Shown here piece after piece: positions 34,134 to 42,099 of a stretch of 64,000 bases of DNA; position 1 is the stretch's first letter, and each line of letters starts with the position of its first letter. A program made the position numbers and the translations under genes. Source of the stretch: Novosphingobium sp. KA1 (GTDB lineage: Bacteria > Pseudomonadota > Alphaproteobacteria > Sphingomonadales > Sphingomonadaceae); contig NZ_CP021248.1 of the NCBI RefSeq assembly GCF_017309955.1, positions 930,001 to 994,000 of the forward strand. Direction: 5' to 3'. The notes below the pieces were generated by a model. That model searched no databases. It was not told the origin of the DNA and saw only the letters and a program-made list of their open reading frames with translations.

Positions 34134-35141
34134 TCACTCCGCCGAAAAATCCTTCCCGAAAAATGCATTTTCTTCGGCGTTATCGAACGAAATACGGATG
34201 ACCTCGGGATTGCTGGTGTCCAGCGCCACGCCAAGGCTGGCTTTCACCGCCTCGGCAAAACCTTCCGGGTCGTTGATGCGGAACAGCCCGTCGAACTGCT
34301 CGCGCGCGACGCGCGGGTCGGCGATGACGATCTGGCGGGGGTTGTAGCGGTTGAACTCGTTCGCGGCTTCGTAGAGCGTGCGCCCGTCGAGATCGATCAT
34401 GCCGCCGCGCCAGGCCAGCGAGCGGTCCACCGACGTGGGAATGCCGGCTTCGTAATCGATCACCGCATGGGCGCTGAGCGTCGCGCGGTCGCCCGCCTCG
34501 AGGCGCAAGTGCAGGTCCGGCCCGCCCGCGGGCGCGGTGCTCCAGGTTTCGACCACGCCTTCGGTGACCAGCACTTCCACGCCGGTTTCGCGGCGCCGCA
34601 CCGAAAAGGCGGTGCCGACCGCGCGCACCCGGACGTCGCCCGCCGCCACCACGAAGGGGCGGCTGGCATCCTTGGCCACTTCGAACCAGGCCTCGCCTTG
34701 CGCAAGTTCGATCTCGCGGCTGCGCGGGGCCATCGTGACCGCCAGTTCGCTGCCCGAATTCATCGTCATCACCGAACCGTCAGGCAGCGGCAGGCGGCGG
34801 ATCTCGCCGAGTTTCGTTGCGTAGACGGACGGCCCGCCGCGCCAGTGCAGGCCGGTCATGACGAGCGCTGCCGAAGCCGCGATCCCGCCCAGCAGCCCGC
34901 GCCGCGCGAAGCGGGCGGGCCTGGCGGGGGCCGCTTCCCCGTTGTCCTGCATGAGCGCAGCGGTTTCTTCGGCGGGCGCGGCAGACAGCGCATACCACTG
35001 CGCCTGCACTTGCAGCAGCAGCCCCTGACGCAGCGGATCCTCGGCCAGCCAAGCCTGCAGTTCGGCCTCGTCCGCCTCGCTCCATGCCGCGCCGTCCATG
35101 CGCGCGACAAAGGCGGCGGCGCGATCATCGGCGCCGGTCAT
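34134..35141 (-). CDS. FecR-family anti-sigma regulator
   Basis: 335-residue inner-membrane signal relay. ATG 35141 overlaps the sigma stop by 4 bp. The N-terminal cytoplasmic segment (AAFVARMDGAAWSEADEAELQAWLAEDP) is the DUF4880-type sigma-binding part. One membrane helix follows near residues 80-97 (RGLLGGIAASAALVMTG). The periplasmic FecR domain starts at about 105 (GEIRRLPLPDGSVMTMNSGSELAV). The C-terminus (EFNRYNPRQIVIADPRV, then FDGLFRINDPEGFAEAVKASL) is a DUF4974-like STN-interacting domain. It would pass the receptor signal to the ECF sigma factor. Confidence 0.92.
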   Translation of the reverse strand: MTGADDRAAAFVARMDGAAWSEADEAELQAWLAEDPLRQGLLLQVQAQWYALSAAPAEETAALMQDNGEAAPARPARFARRGLLGGIAASAALVMTGLHWRGGPSVYATKLGEIRRLPLPDGSVMTMNSGSELAVTMAPRSREIELAQGEAWFEVAKDASRPFVVAAGDVRVRAVGTAFSVRRRETGVEVLVTEGVVETWSTAPAGGPDLHLRLEAGDRATLSAHAVIDYEAGIPTSVDRSLAWRGGMIDLDGRTLYEAANEFNRYNPRQIVIADPRVAREQFDGLFRINDPEGFAEAVKASLGVALDTSNPEVIRISFDNAEENAFFGKDFSAE

Positions 35142-35743
35142 CGCCGGACCTCCCGGCGCGGGCCATCCGTGAGGCGCTGTTCGTTCTCGGCCTCGCAGGC
35201 GGCGAAGGCGGCACGGATCGTGCGCACGCCGTTCCACACCTGCTTTTCCACCGCCTTCTCGGTCATGCCGAGGTGGGCGGCGATTTCCTTCTGCGACCAG
35301 CCCTCGATCTTGCGCAGTTCCACCACCCGGCGGCAGCGTTCGGGCAGGCGGGCGATGACGGCGAGCACGCGCTCGTAGCTCATCCGGCTGGCGGCCTGCT
35401 CCTCCGGGGTGGGGGCATCCTCGTCATACCAGTTCTCGATCTCGCTGAAGGCTTCCAGCACCACGACCTGCTGGCGCTTCATGCGCCGCAGCAGGAGGTT
35501 GCGGGCGATCGCGAAGATGTAGGAGAGCGGCCGGTCGATGTGCTCGACCGAGGGCAGCATCGCTATGCGGCAATAGGCTTCCTGCATCACCTCGTCGATA
35601 TCCTCCGGCGAGAGGCGCGAACGGGCCAGCCAGCGCCGGACCCGCGCCTCGTGGGGCACGATCTCGCGCGCGGTCCAGATAGCGATCCGGCGCCTGCGCG
35701 CGAGTTCCTGTTGTGCCTCCCCTGGCGTATCGCCCTCCCTCAC
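35138..35743 (-). CDS. ECF (FecI-like) RNA polymerase sigma factor
   Basis: 201-residue sigma factor with GTG start at 35743; the overlapping ATG is out of frame. Sigma2 spans about residues 30-95 (EVMQEAYCRIAMLP, RPLSYIFAIARNLLLRRMKR). Sigma4 is about 125-180 (LPERCRRVVELRKIEGWSQKEIAAHLGMTEKAVEKQV). It is first of the run sigma-FecR-TBDR-hydrolase-pectinesterase and would direct transcription of the receptor when the receptor is occupied. No good Shine-Dalgarno is seen before the GTG, so the exact start is less sure than the gene. Confidence 0.9.
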   Translation of the reverse strand: MREGDTPGEAQQELARRRRIAIWTAREIVPHEARVRRWLARSRLSPEDIDEVMQEAYCRIAMLPSVEHIDRPLSYIFAIARNLLLRRMKRQQVVVLEAFSEIENWYDEDAPTPEEQAASRMSYERVLAVIARLPERCRRVVELRKIEGWSQKEIAAHLGMTEKAVEKQVWNGVRTIRAAFAACEAENEQRLTDGPRREVRR

Positions 35744-35844
35744 ATGCCGGGTTCAATTCCCGTTGTGCCACGTAAGAGACCGGGGGCGAGGATTTCCTTC
35801 CGGGAATGCGCAAATATTTTTCGAGGTGATGGGAAAGGGCGCTT

Positions 35845-37560
35845 TTACGCGACCTTGAAGGTGCTTGCCTGGGCGGCCAGGCGGTCGACTTCGGAGGTCA
35901 GGCTGCGCGCGGCGGCGGAGGTCTGTTCCACCATCGCGGCGTTCTGCTGGGTGGCGAGGTTCATCGCGCCGATGGCGGTGGTGATCTCGCTGACCGTTTC
36001 CGAGGCGGCGGCATTGTCGCCGGCGACGCCGCCGAGCAGGGCATGGACCTGTCCCATGTCCTGGGCGATGCCGGTGAAGGCCTCGTCCACCTGCTCCACC
36101 GCGCCCACGGCCGTCAGGATGCCGGTGCGGGTGAGGGTGAGCTGCTCGCGGGCGCTGCGGGCCTCTTCCTCCGAACGGATCGCCAGCGCCGAGACGAGAT
36201 CGGCGACAACCGCGAAGCCGCGTCCGGCATCGCCGGCCTGCCCGGCCTCGACCGCCGCGTTCATTGCCAGCACGCGGGTCTGGAAGGCGATCTTGTCGAG
36301 CCCTTCGATCACGTTGTCGATGTCGCGGGTGCTGTCGGCCACCTGGCGCATGGCGTCGACGGCGCGGGCGGCAATCGTGCGGCCTTCGTCGACGGTGGTC
36401 ATGGCCTGGTCGGCGCGGGCGACGGTGGCCGTGGCCGAAGCGGTGCCGGTGCGCAGGCGCTGGTCGATCTCGACCAGTGCGGCCGAGCTCTGTTCGAGGT
36501 TGGCCGCGTTGGCTTCGGTGCGGCGGGCAAGGTCTTCGGAGGCCTGGGCGATTTCGGAAGAGCCGCCGCGGATCGCATGGGTGCTGGCGGTGGTCGCGCC
36601 GATCAGTTCGCGCAGGCCCGACAGCGCCGAGTTGTAGTTGAGGCGCAGTTCCTCGTAGGAACCGGGGAAGGCGCGTTCGATCGCGGCGGTGAGATCGCCC
36701 GAGGAGAGCTGTTCGAGCCGCGCGGCGAGGGTCTCGACGACGTCGCGCTGCTGGCGGTCGGCCTCTTCCTTGGTGATCGCCGCATCGCGGAACACCAGCA
36801 GGGCGCGGGCGATGTCGCCGATCTCGTCGGGGCGCGCGGTATCGGCGATCTCGATATGGTTATGGCCTTGCGAGAGGCTGGCCATCGTCTCGGTGGCCGA
36901 CTGCAGCGGCTGGAACAGGCGCCTCGCCGCGCGCATGCAGACCGCGGCGCAAAGCGCGGTGAGCACCAGCGCGATGATCAGGATCTGCCAGCCGAGCCGG
37001 GTCACGTGCGCATAGAAGCTGTCCTTGGGCACGCCGACGTAGAGAATGCCGATCACTTTGCCGCTGTCGTCGCGGATCGGGTCGTAGGCGGCGAAATAGG
37101 GCTTGTTGAGGATACGGGTCTCGCCCCGGTAGGGCTGGCCCTTGCCAAGCACGGCGTCGCGCGCCGGGCCGGGATCGAGCGGCGTGCCGACCGCGCGGGT
37201 GCCGTCGTCCTTCTTGATGTTGGTGGCAACGCGGGTGGCGCCGCTGAAGATCGTGGCATTGCCGCCGACCAGCGCCTTGATCCGGTCGACCGCGGCATCG
37301 TCGCCGTCGAGGCGGGTATTGCCGACGTGCAGCACGCCGTCGCGCAGGCTGTAGCCCTTGCCCTGCGTTTCCAGCACGCTCCAGGCGACGCGCATGTTGG
37401 TGTCGAGCTGGGTCGCGCCCTGTTCACGGGCCGAGCTCATCAGCATCACGCGGGTGCTGATGAACAGGGTGCCGGCCAGCAGGGCCAGCGCGCTGACGGT
37501 CATCAGCGTGACTTTGGTAGACAGGTGCTGTCGGGCAAGGAAGGTGCGCAAGGAGGTCAT
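35845..37560 (-). CDS. Methyl-accepting chemotaxis protein with Cache-type sensor
   Basis: 571-residue transmembrane chemoreceptor. ATG 37560 (MTSLRTFLARQ) has AGGAGG-like sequence nearby in the opposite strand only, but gives the proper N-terminal membrane helix (about 18-38). A periplasmic single-Cache-like domain spans about 40-185 (PYFAAYDPIRDDSGKVIGILYVG). TM2 is about 195-215, then HAMP and a long coiled-coil signalling domain. The hairpin tip reads IAFQTRVLAMNAAVEAGQAGDAGRGFAVVADLV, where most receptors have EAARAGE and EVR, so it is diverged but recognisable. No che genes are nearby, so its pathway partners lie elsewhere. Confidence 0.9.
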   Translation of the reverse strand: MTSLRTFLARQHLSTKVTLMTVSALALLAGTLFISTRVMLMSSAREQGATQLDTNMRVAWSVLETQGKGYSLRDGVLHVGNTRLDGDDAAVDRIKALVGGNATIFSGATRVATNIKKDDGTRAVGTPLDPGPARDAVLGKGQPYRGETRILNKPYFAAYDPIRDDSGKVIGILYVGVPKDSFYAHVTRLGWQILIIALVLTALCAAVCMRAARRLFQPLQSATETMASLSQGHNHIEIADTARPDEIGDIARALLVFRDAAITKEEADRQQRDVVETLAARLEQLSSGDLTAAIERAFPGSYEELRLNYNSALSGLRELIGATTASTHAIRGGSSEIAQASEDLARRTEANAANLEQSSAALVEIDQRLRTGTASATATVARADQAMTTVDEGRTIAARAVDAMRQVADSTRDIDNVIEGLDKIAFQTRVLAMNAAVEAGQAGDAGRGFAVVADLVSALAIRSEEEARSAREQLTLTRTGILTAVGAVEQVDEAFTGIAQDMGQVHALLGGVAGDNAAASETVSEITTAIGAMNLATQQNAAMVEQTSAAARSLTSEVDRLAAQASTFKVA

Positions 37561-37903
37561 GGTTGTGCATATCCAGAGGCAGCGGGCTGGACGAGGCCGC
37601 TGACGGTGGGGCCGGGGGAGGCTATGCAAACGTTATAGGCGGCCGATGGGTGGTATGGTCCGCAAACACAGCAAATTCCGACTTTTGCGCGCGCTCCGGG
37701 CACGGTGGTCTGGCCCGGCAAGGGCGGTGTTGTTGCCGGTATCCGGGCATTATCCCGCTGTATTGGTATACTTTTCCGGGATGAGCCGCCGTCCCGGCCC
37801 CGGCCTTGTTGCCGCTATGTAATTTTTCCCGTCTGCGCGCCGCCGGTCCGGGCCGGCCTCATCCCAGGGCAGGCGCCGGGCAATAGGCTCGGGAACCCAT
37901 CAA
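37561..37903. other. Non-coding interval between chemoreceptor and response regulator
   Basis: 343 bp upstream of the chemoreceptor gene and downstream of the LuxR-type response regulator. It should contain the chemoreceptor promoter. I see no convincing small gene, strong palindrome or repeat; base composition is slightly lower in GC around 37640-37700 and 37750-37830. Confidence 0.5.
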
Positions 37904-38545
37904 TCACGCCTTCTGGCGGGCCAGGAAATCGTGGATCCGGATGAGCTGCGCAAACGTTTTCGCACCCAGCTTCTTCATCAGGCTGGATCGATGCAGCTTG
38001 ACGGTGATCTCCGAGATGCCGAGTTCGCCCGCCACCTGCTTATTGAGCAGGCCCCGGCAAACCCCGGCCATCACTTCCTTTTCACGCGGGGTCAGGCGGT
38101 CGTAAAGCTGCTGGCCGGCCTGCGCATCGAGCCGGTCCGAGCGGCGTTCGCGGTCCCGGTTCAGGGCGGTGGTCACGGCGTCGAGCAGATCCTGATCGCG
38201 ATAGGGCTTGGGCAGGAAGTCGACGGCGCCGGACTTCATGGCCATCACGCTCATCGGGATGTCGCCATAGCCGGTGACGAATATGACCGGAATGTCGTCG
38301 CCGCGCTCGACCAGCCGGGATTTGAATTCGAAGCCGCCGATCTGCGGCATGCGGACATCGACGACGAGGCAGCTGGTGACATCGGGAAGCGCGGCGTCGA
38401 GCACGTCCTGCGCGGTGCCGAAGCACAGGGTCTTCAGGCCGACCGACCGCAGCAGGCTGTCGATGGCTTCGCGAACCAGTTGGTCATCGTCGAGAATGAT
38501 CACAAGGCCGGCTTCGGTATCGGCCGCGCTACTGCACGCGTTCAT
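37904..38545 (-). CDS. FixJ-type response regulator (receiver plus LuxR HTH)
   Basis: 213-residue DNA-binding regulator. ATG 38545 has GGAG 8 nt upstream and gives the usual FixJ length; an upstream ATG (38632) overlaps the previous gene by 4 bp and would add 29 uncharacteristic residues. The receiver shows VIILDDD, phospho-acceptor Asp in VVDVRMP, FVTGYGD and LPKPY. The GerE-type HTH is at about 145-205 (LTPREKEVMAGVCRGLLNKQVAGELGISEITVKLHRSSLMKKL). It is third in a kinase-receiver-FixJ set transcribed leftward. Target genes are unknown. Confidence 0.9.
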   Translation of the reverse strand: MNACSSAADTEAGLVIILDDDQLVREAIDSLLRSVGLKTLCFGTAQDVLDAALPDVTSCLVVDVRMPQIGGFEFKSRLVERGDDIPVIFVTGYGDIPMSVMAMKSGAVDFLPKPYRDQDLLDAVTTALNRDRERRSDRLDAQAGQQLYDRLTPREKEVMAGVCRGLLNKQVAGELGISEITVKLHRSSLMKKLGAKTFAQLIRIHDFLARQKA

Positions 38546-38628
38546 GCCATGGACTCCGTAGAGAGGGTGCTTTTGCGTGCTGTCCCGGTCACGGGGGATC
38601 TCCCGTATTTCGAAAGGGAAGGCAAGGC

Positions 38629-39093
38629 TCATGGGGCGATGGCCCTGGCGATCGCATCCAGCAGTTCATCGGGATCGACCGGTTTGGTCAGGAACATCAT
38701 CGCGCCGGCCGCCAGGGCCTGCGCCTCGGCTTCCGGGGTGGGGAACGCGGTCATGAAGATGATCGGCACCTGCCAGCCCTGCCGAGCGATCCTCCTTTGC
38801 AGTTCCAGCCCGGTCATGCCCGGCATGTTGAGATCGGTGACCACGCAGCCGACTTCATCGCTCCGCTCGAATGCCAGCAATTGGCGGCCGCCTGCGAACA
38901 TCGCCGTCGCCAGCCCTTCGGAGCGCACGAGGCTGTCGATGGATTCGCGAACCAGCGGATCGTCGTCGACGATGGCGATCAGGCGGGGAACCGGCACGAT
39001 GCGCTCCCGATCTCGAGGGAAGGGCTCGGACGCAAGGGCATTGTCCGGAAAAAGGGGGGGGAGGGCATCTTCATGGGGCTCAGGCAGGTTCAT
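38629..39093 (-). CDS. Single-domain response regulator (receiver only)
   Basis: 154-residue protein consisting of a 40-residue tail-like N-terminus and a receiver domain (LIAIVDDDPLVRES, Asp in VVTDLNMPG, FMTAFP, FLTKPVDP). There is no output domain. ATG 39093 lies 14 bp inside the kinase gene end, which suggests coupling. It may act as a phosphate sink or relay between the kinase and the FixJ-type regulator downstream. The start is chosen by overlap; a longer frame lies wholly inside the kinase gene. Confidence 0.85.
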   Translation of the reverse strand: MNLPEPHEDALPPLFPDNALASEPFPRDRERIVPVPRLIAIVDDDPLVRESIDSLVRSEGLATAMFAGGRQLLAFERSDEVGCVVTDLNMPGMTGLELQRRIARQGWQVPIIFMTAFPTPEAEAQALAAGAMMFLTKPVDPDELLDAIARAIAP

Positions 39094-40999
39094 GGGCTGG
39101 TGTGATCGGTATGGAAAAGCGGAAACGCGCGCCTCCTTCCTCCCGGTTGGCGGCCGAGATGGCACCGCCGTGCTGCTCGACGATGGACCGGCTGATGGAC
39201 AGGCCGATGCCCATGCCGTCCTCGCGGCTGCTGAAGAAGGGTTCGAAGATGGTCTGCGGGTCGCTGAGAATGCCGGTGCCGCTGTCGGCGACGTCGACGG
39301 CGATGCTGTCCGCGGTCCGGAAGGCGTCGATCCGCAGGTCGCGAGGGCCGTCCGCGACCATCGTCATGGCCTTGCCGGCGTTGAGGATGAGGTTCACCAG
39401 CACTTGCTGCAACAGGATCCGGTCGCCCGTCACCGGGGGCAGGTCGGGCGGAAGGTCGAGATGCAGGGTAACCGCACTCTCGCGCAGTTCGCGGTCGAGC
39501 AGGGATGCGGTTTCGCGGATGAGCGAGGCCAGATCGAGTTCGCTCTGCTCGGCCTCGCCCTTGCGGAAGAGGCGGCGGACGCGGGCGACCACGTCGGCCG
39601 CGCGGGCGCCGCTGAGCGCGATCTTCTCGAGGCAGTCGGCCACCTCGGCCGCGTCCGGCGCTTCGCGGGCCAGCCAGCGCTTGCCGGAACTGGCAAAGGC
39701 CGAGATCGCGGTCAGCGGCTGGTTGATCTCGTGCGCGATGAATGCCGCGACCTGCCCCAGCGTCGTGGCGCGGTTGACTTCGGTCAGTTCGCTTTGTGCC
39801 TGCGCGAGGCGCCGCTGCATGCGGTAGCGCTCGGTCACGTCGATCGCCAGCATCAGCAGGCGGCTCCAGTTGTTGTCCTCCTCCAGCACCGTGAGGCGCA
39901 GGACGACATCGACGATGGCGCCGGTTTCGGTGAGGAATTGCGCCTCTTCCTCGATGTCGCGCTGACCGGCTGCCAGCGCGCCGAGCAGGCGGCCGAGCGA
40001 TCGCTCCGCGGCCGGGGTATGAAATCGCAGGAGGGAATGACCGATCAGCTTGTCCGGCGCGGAAACGCCGAAAAGCTGGATTGCCGCTGCGTTGGCATCC
40101 CTGACGAGGGAACGGGCCGCGACACGGTTGATCCCGTCGAGGTCGAGGGTTTCGGCCTGCTCCATCGACGTCTTGGCGGCGGACAGGTCGATTTCCATCA
40201 TCGGCAGGCCGGCGGCGTGGAATATGGTGTGGTAGCGTTCTTCGGACCGGCGGCGGGCGACGGCTTCCGCGCGTTGGTGGGTGACGTCCGCGCTGGTCTC
40301 GAAAATGCCGGTGGCGCGGCCAAGGTGATCGCGCCGCGCCAGCCAGCGGCTTTCGAGGACGATGCGCGTGCCGTCCTTGCGCAGGCGGCTGATCTCGCCC
40401 GACCATCTGCCCGCCGCGTTGACGGCGTCCATGGGATTTTGGCCCATCGGATTTTGAGACGTGCGGGTTTGCAGCAGGTCCTGTGCCGATTGCCCAAGCG
40501 CTTCCGCGCGGGTCCAGCCGTAGAGCCGTTCGGCGCCTTCGTTCCAGTAGCGGATGGTGTCGTCCATCCCGCGCACCACGACGGTATCGTGGGTCAGTTC
40601 CAGCATCCTGGCCTGTTCGGACAGCGTATCGCGCGCGGAGCGATGCCGGATCGAAAGCATCGTGATCATGCCGATCGCAAAGAGAGCGACGCCGAGCCGC
40701 ATGGCGGGCGAGCCGAAGGGCTCGTCCCAATGGCTGTACCAGAAGCCGAGCATCGCCAGCAGGCTGCACGAAGCGCCCGCCAGAAGTGTCGCCGCCGGAC
40801 GGTTCGACCATGAGGCAATGAGCACCGTCGAGGTGTAGAGCACGGCCACCGCGCCCTGAAGGGGGCTGGCGATGTCGAGCGACAGCACGACCAGTGCGGA
40901 GACCAGTGCGGTCAGGCCGATCGATCGGTCCGATCGAAAGAGTGGTTTACCCTTCAATTTCGTTGTGATCCCGGCACAATACCCTCCCGTTCGATCCAT
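39080..40999 (-). CDS. FixL-like PAS sensor histidine kinase
   Basis: 639-residue membrane kinase. Hydrophobic helices occupy about residues 20-115 (several membrane segments). Two PAS domains follow: about 130-255 (DTVVVRGMDDTIRYWNEGAERLYGW) and about 260-380. HisKA has the phosphorylatable His in AAFIAHEINQPLTAI, and the HATPase domain has N, G1 and G2 boxes (NLILNAGKAM, VADSGTGI, GMGIGLSISRSIVEQHGG). The H-box is the FixL/DctB-like type. No heme-PAS signature could be confirmed, so the stimulus is unknown. It leads the operon with the two response regulators. Confidence 0.9.
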   Translation of the reverse strand: MDRTGGYCAGITTKLKGKPLFRSDRSIGLTALVSALVVLSLDIASPLQGAVAVLYTSTVLIASWSNRPAATLLAGASCSLLAMLGFWYSHWDEPFGSPAMRLGVALFAIGMITMLSIRHRSARDTLSEQARMLELTHDTVVVRGMDDTIRYWNEGAERLYGWTRAEALGQSAQDLLQTRTSQNPMGQNPMDAVNAAGRWSGEISRLRKDGTRIVLESRWLARRDHLGRATGIFETSADVTHQRAEAVARRRSEERYHTIFHAAGLPMMEIDLSAAKTSMEQAETLDLDGINRVAARSLVRDANAAAIQLFGVSAPDKLIGHSLLRFHTPAAERSLGRLLGALAAGQRDIEEEAQFLTETGAIVDVVLRLTVLEEDNNWSRLLMLAIDVTERYRMQRRLAQAQSELTEVNRATTLGQVAAFIAHEINQPLTAISAFASSGKRWLAREAPDAAEVADCLEKIALSGARAADVVARVRRLFRKGEAEQSELDLASLIRETASLLDRELRESAVTLHLDLPPDLPPVTGDRILLQQVLVNLILNAGKAMTMVADGPRDLRIDAFRTADSIAVDVADSGTGILSDPQTIFEPFFSSREDGMGIGLSISRSIVEQHGGAISAANREEGGARFRFSIPITPAHEPA

Positions 41000-41334
41000 C
41001 GCTACGTCCGGCAAGGCCGCAGGGCGGGTGCCGCCCTTGAAATGCGCGGGCGGGCACGTTCCGAACAGGCTCTCATAACGTCATGGTGCAACCCTATGCC
41101 AGAGCGGAGAACCCGCCGTAACTATACGCTGGTTGGGGGAAGCCCGCCGTGCGGCCGGGCGGCTGCCTGGTAGAGGAACCCGGAACCGCGTTCGGTCTCG
41201 CCGATCCAGGCTTCCAGCAGGCTGGCGCTATCCAGCGGAATTTCACGCAGCCCCTCCTCGGGGGCGTGCCGTGTTCCTATGTGAGCGGGGCATCTGCCCG
41301 AGGTGGCGGACATTCAAGTTGAAGGAATGACGGC
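41000..41334. other. Divergent intergenic region, kinase / DsbA-like gene
   Basis: 335 bp holding the promoters of the leftward kinase operon and the rightward DsbA-like gene. A 63-codon minus-strand frame (41122-41313) has plausible composition but no ribosome site and no recognisable family, so it is not called as a gene. A GAGGAGG followed by GTG on the minus strand opens a different, low-complexity frame. No strong repeat or operator seen. Confidence 0.45.
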
Positions 41335-42015
41335 GTGGCACAAGACCTGAAAATCGATTTTGTCTCGGACGTGGTGTGCCCGTGGTGCGTGATCGGCCTC
41401 AAGGGATTGCAGGCGGCCCTGACGCGGCTCGAGGGCGAAGTCGCGGCGCAGATCCATTTCCAGCCCTTTGAACTGAACCCGCAGATGGTGCCCGAAGGCG
41501 AGAATATCGGGGAGCATATCGCCCGAAAATACGGCTCGACCCCGGAGCAGTCGGCCGCGACCCGGGCGATGATCCGGGAACGCGCCGATGACGTGGGCTT
41601 CACCATTGCCATGTCGGCGGACAGCCGGATCTACAATACCTTCGATGCGCACCGGCTGTTGTATTGGGCGGGGCTGGAAGGCGGCCGCGAGCCGCTTGAA
41701 CTGGCGCTCAAGCTGGCGCTGTTCGAGGCCTACTTCACGCATGGATCGAACGTTTCGGATCGCGATGTCCTGCTGGCCGCCGTCAAGGATGCCGGTCTGG
41801 ACTCCGGACGCGCGGCGCACATCCTTGACGGCACCGAATTCGCCGAGGAGGTGCGCAGCGCGCAAGAGCTTTGGCGCTCGCGGGGTATCAGCAGTGTTCC
41901 CGCGGTCATCGTCAATGACAAGTACCTGATCAGCGGCGGCCAGCCCCCGGAAGCTTTTGAACGGGCGCTGCGTGCGATCGTGGCGGAAATGCCCGACAAA
42001 TCCAGCGTCGCATGA
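41335..42015 (+). CDS. DsbA/FrnE-family thiol oxidoreductase
   Basis: 226-residue cytoplasmic thioredoxin-fold protein with a helical insert. CPWC at residues 15-18 is the redox motif, and the cis-Pro loop is ISSVPAVIV near 188. FrnE-like proteins are predicted disulfide oxidoreductases/isomerases; the related fold is also used by 2-hydroxychromene-2-carboxylate isomerase, but that enzyme lacks CxxC. The start is GTG 41335 with GAAGGA 8 nt upstream; a nearby ATG at 41327 is out of frame and stops after seven codons. No signal peptide. It appears to stand alone. Confidence 0.88.
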   Translation: MAQDLKIDFVSDVVCPWCVIGLKGLQAALTRLEGEVAAQIHFQPFELNPQMVPEGENIGEHIARKYGSTPEQSAATRAMIRERADDVGFTIAMSADSRIYNTFDAHRLLYWAGLEGGREPLELALKLALFEAYFTHGSNVSDRDVLLAAVKDAGLDSGRAAHILDGTEFAEEVRSAQELWRSRGISSVPAVIVNDKYLISGGQPPEAFERALRAIVAEMPDKSSVA

Positions 42016-42099
42016 GCTCTGCTAAATCGGGGTATTGCGGGGGTCTCGCAGGGTCGTAGCCACTTTGTTGCACGTGCGAAATGTGGGATAGGCGCGGTG

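Noticed and set aside
37931..40813. 960-codon plus-strand frame over the kinase and regulators
   Set aside because: It crosses three well-supported minus-strand genes and shows no conserved motif.
35845..41000. Chemoreceptor and FixLJ-like genes as one chemotaxis operon
   Set aside because: They are separated by 343 bp and no CheA, CheW or CheR gene is present; the kinase is not CheA-like.
41122..41313. 63-codon minus-strand frame in the kinase/DsbA intergenic region
   Set aside because: Composition is acceptable, but there is no ribosome site, no family and no neighbour support.
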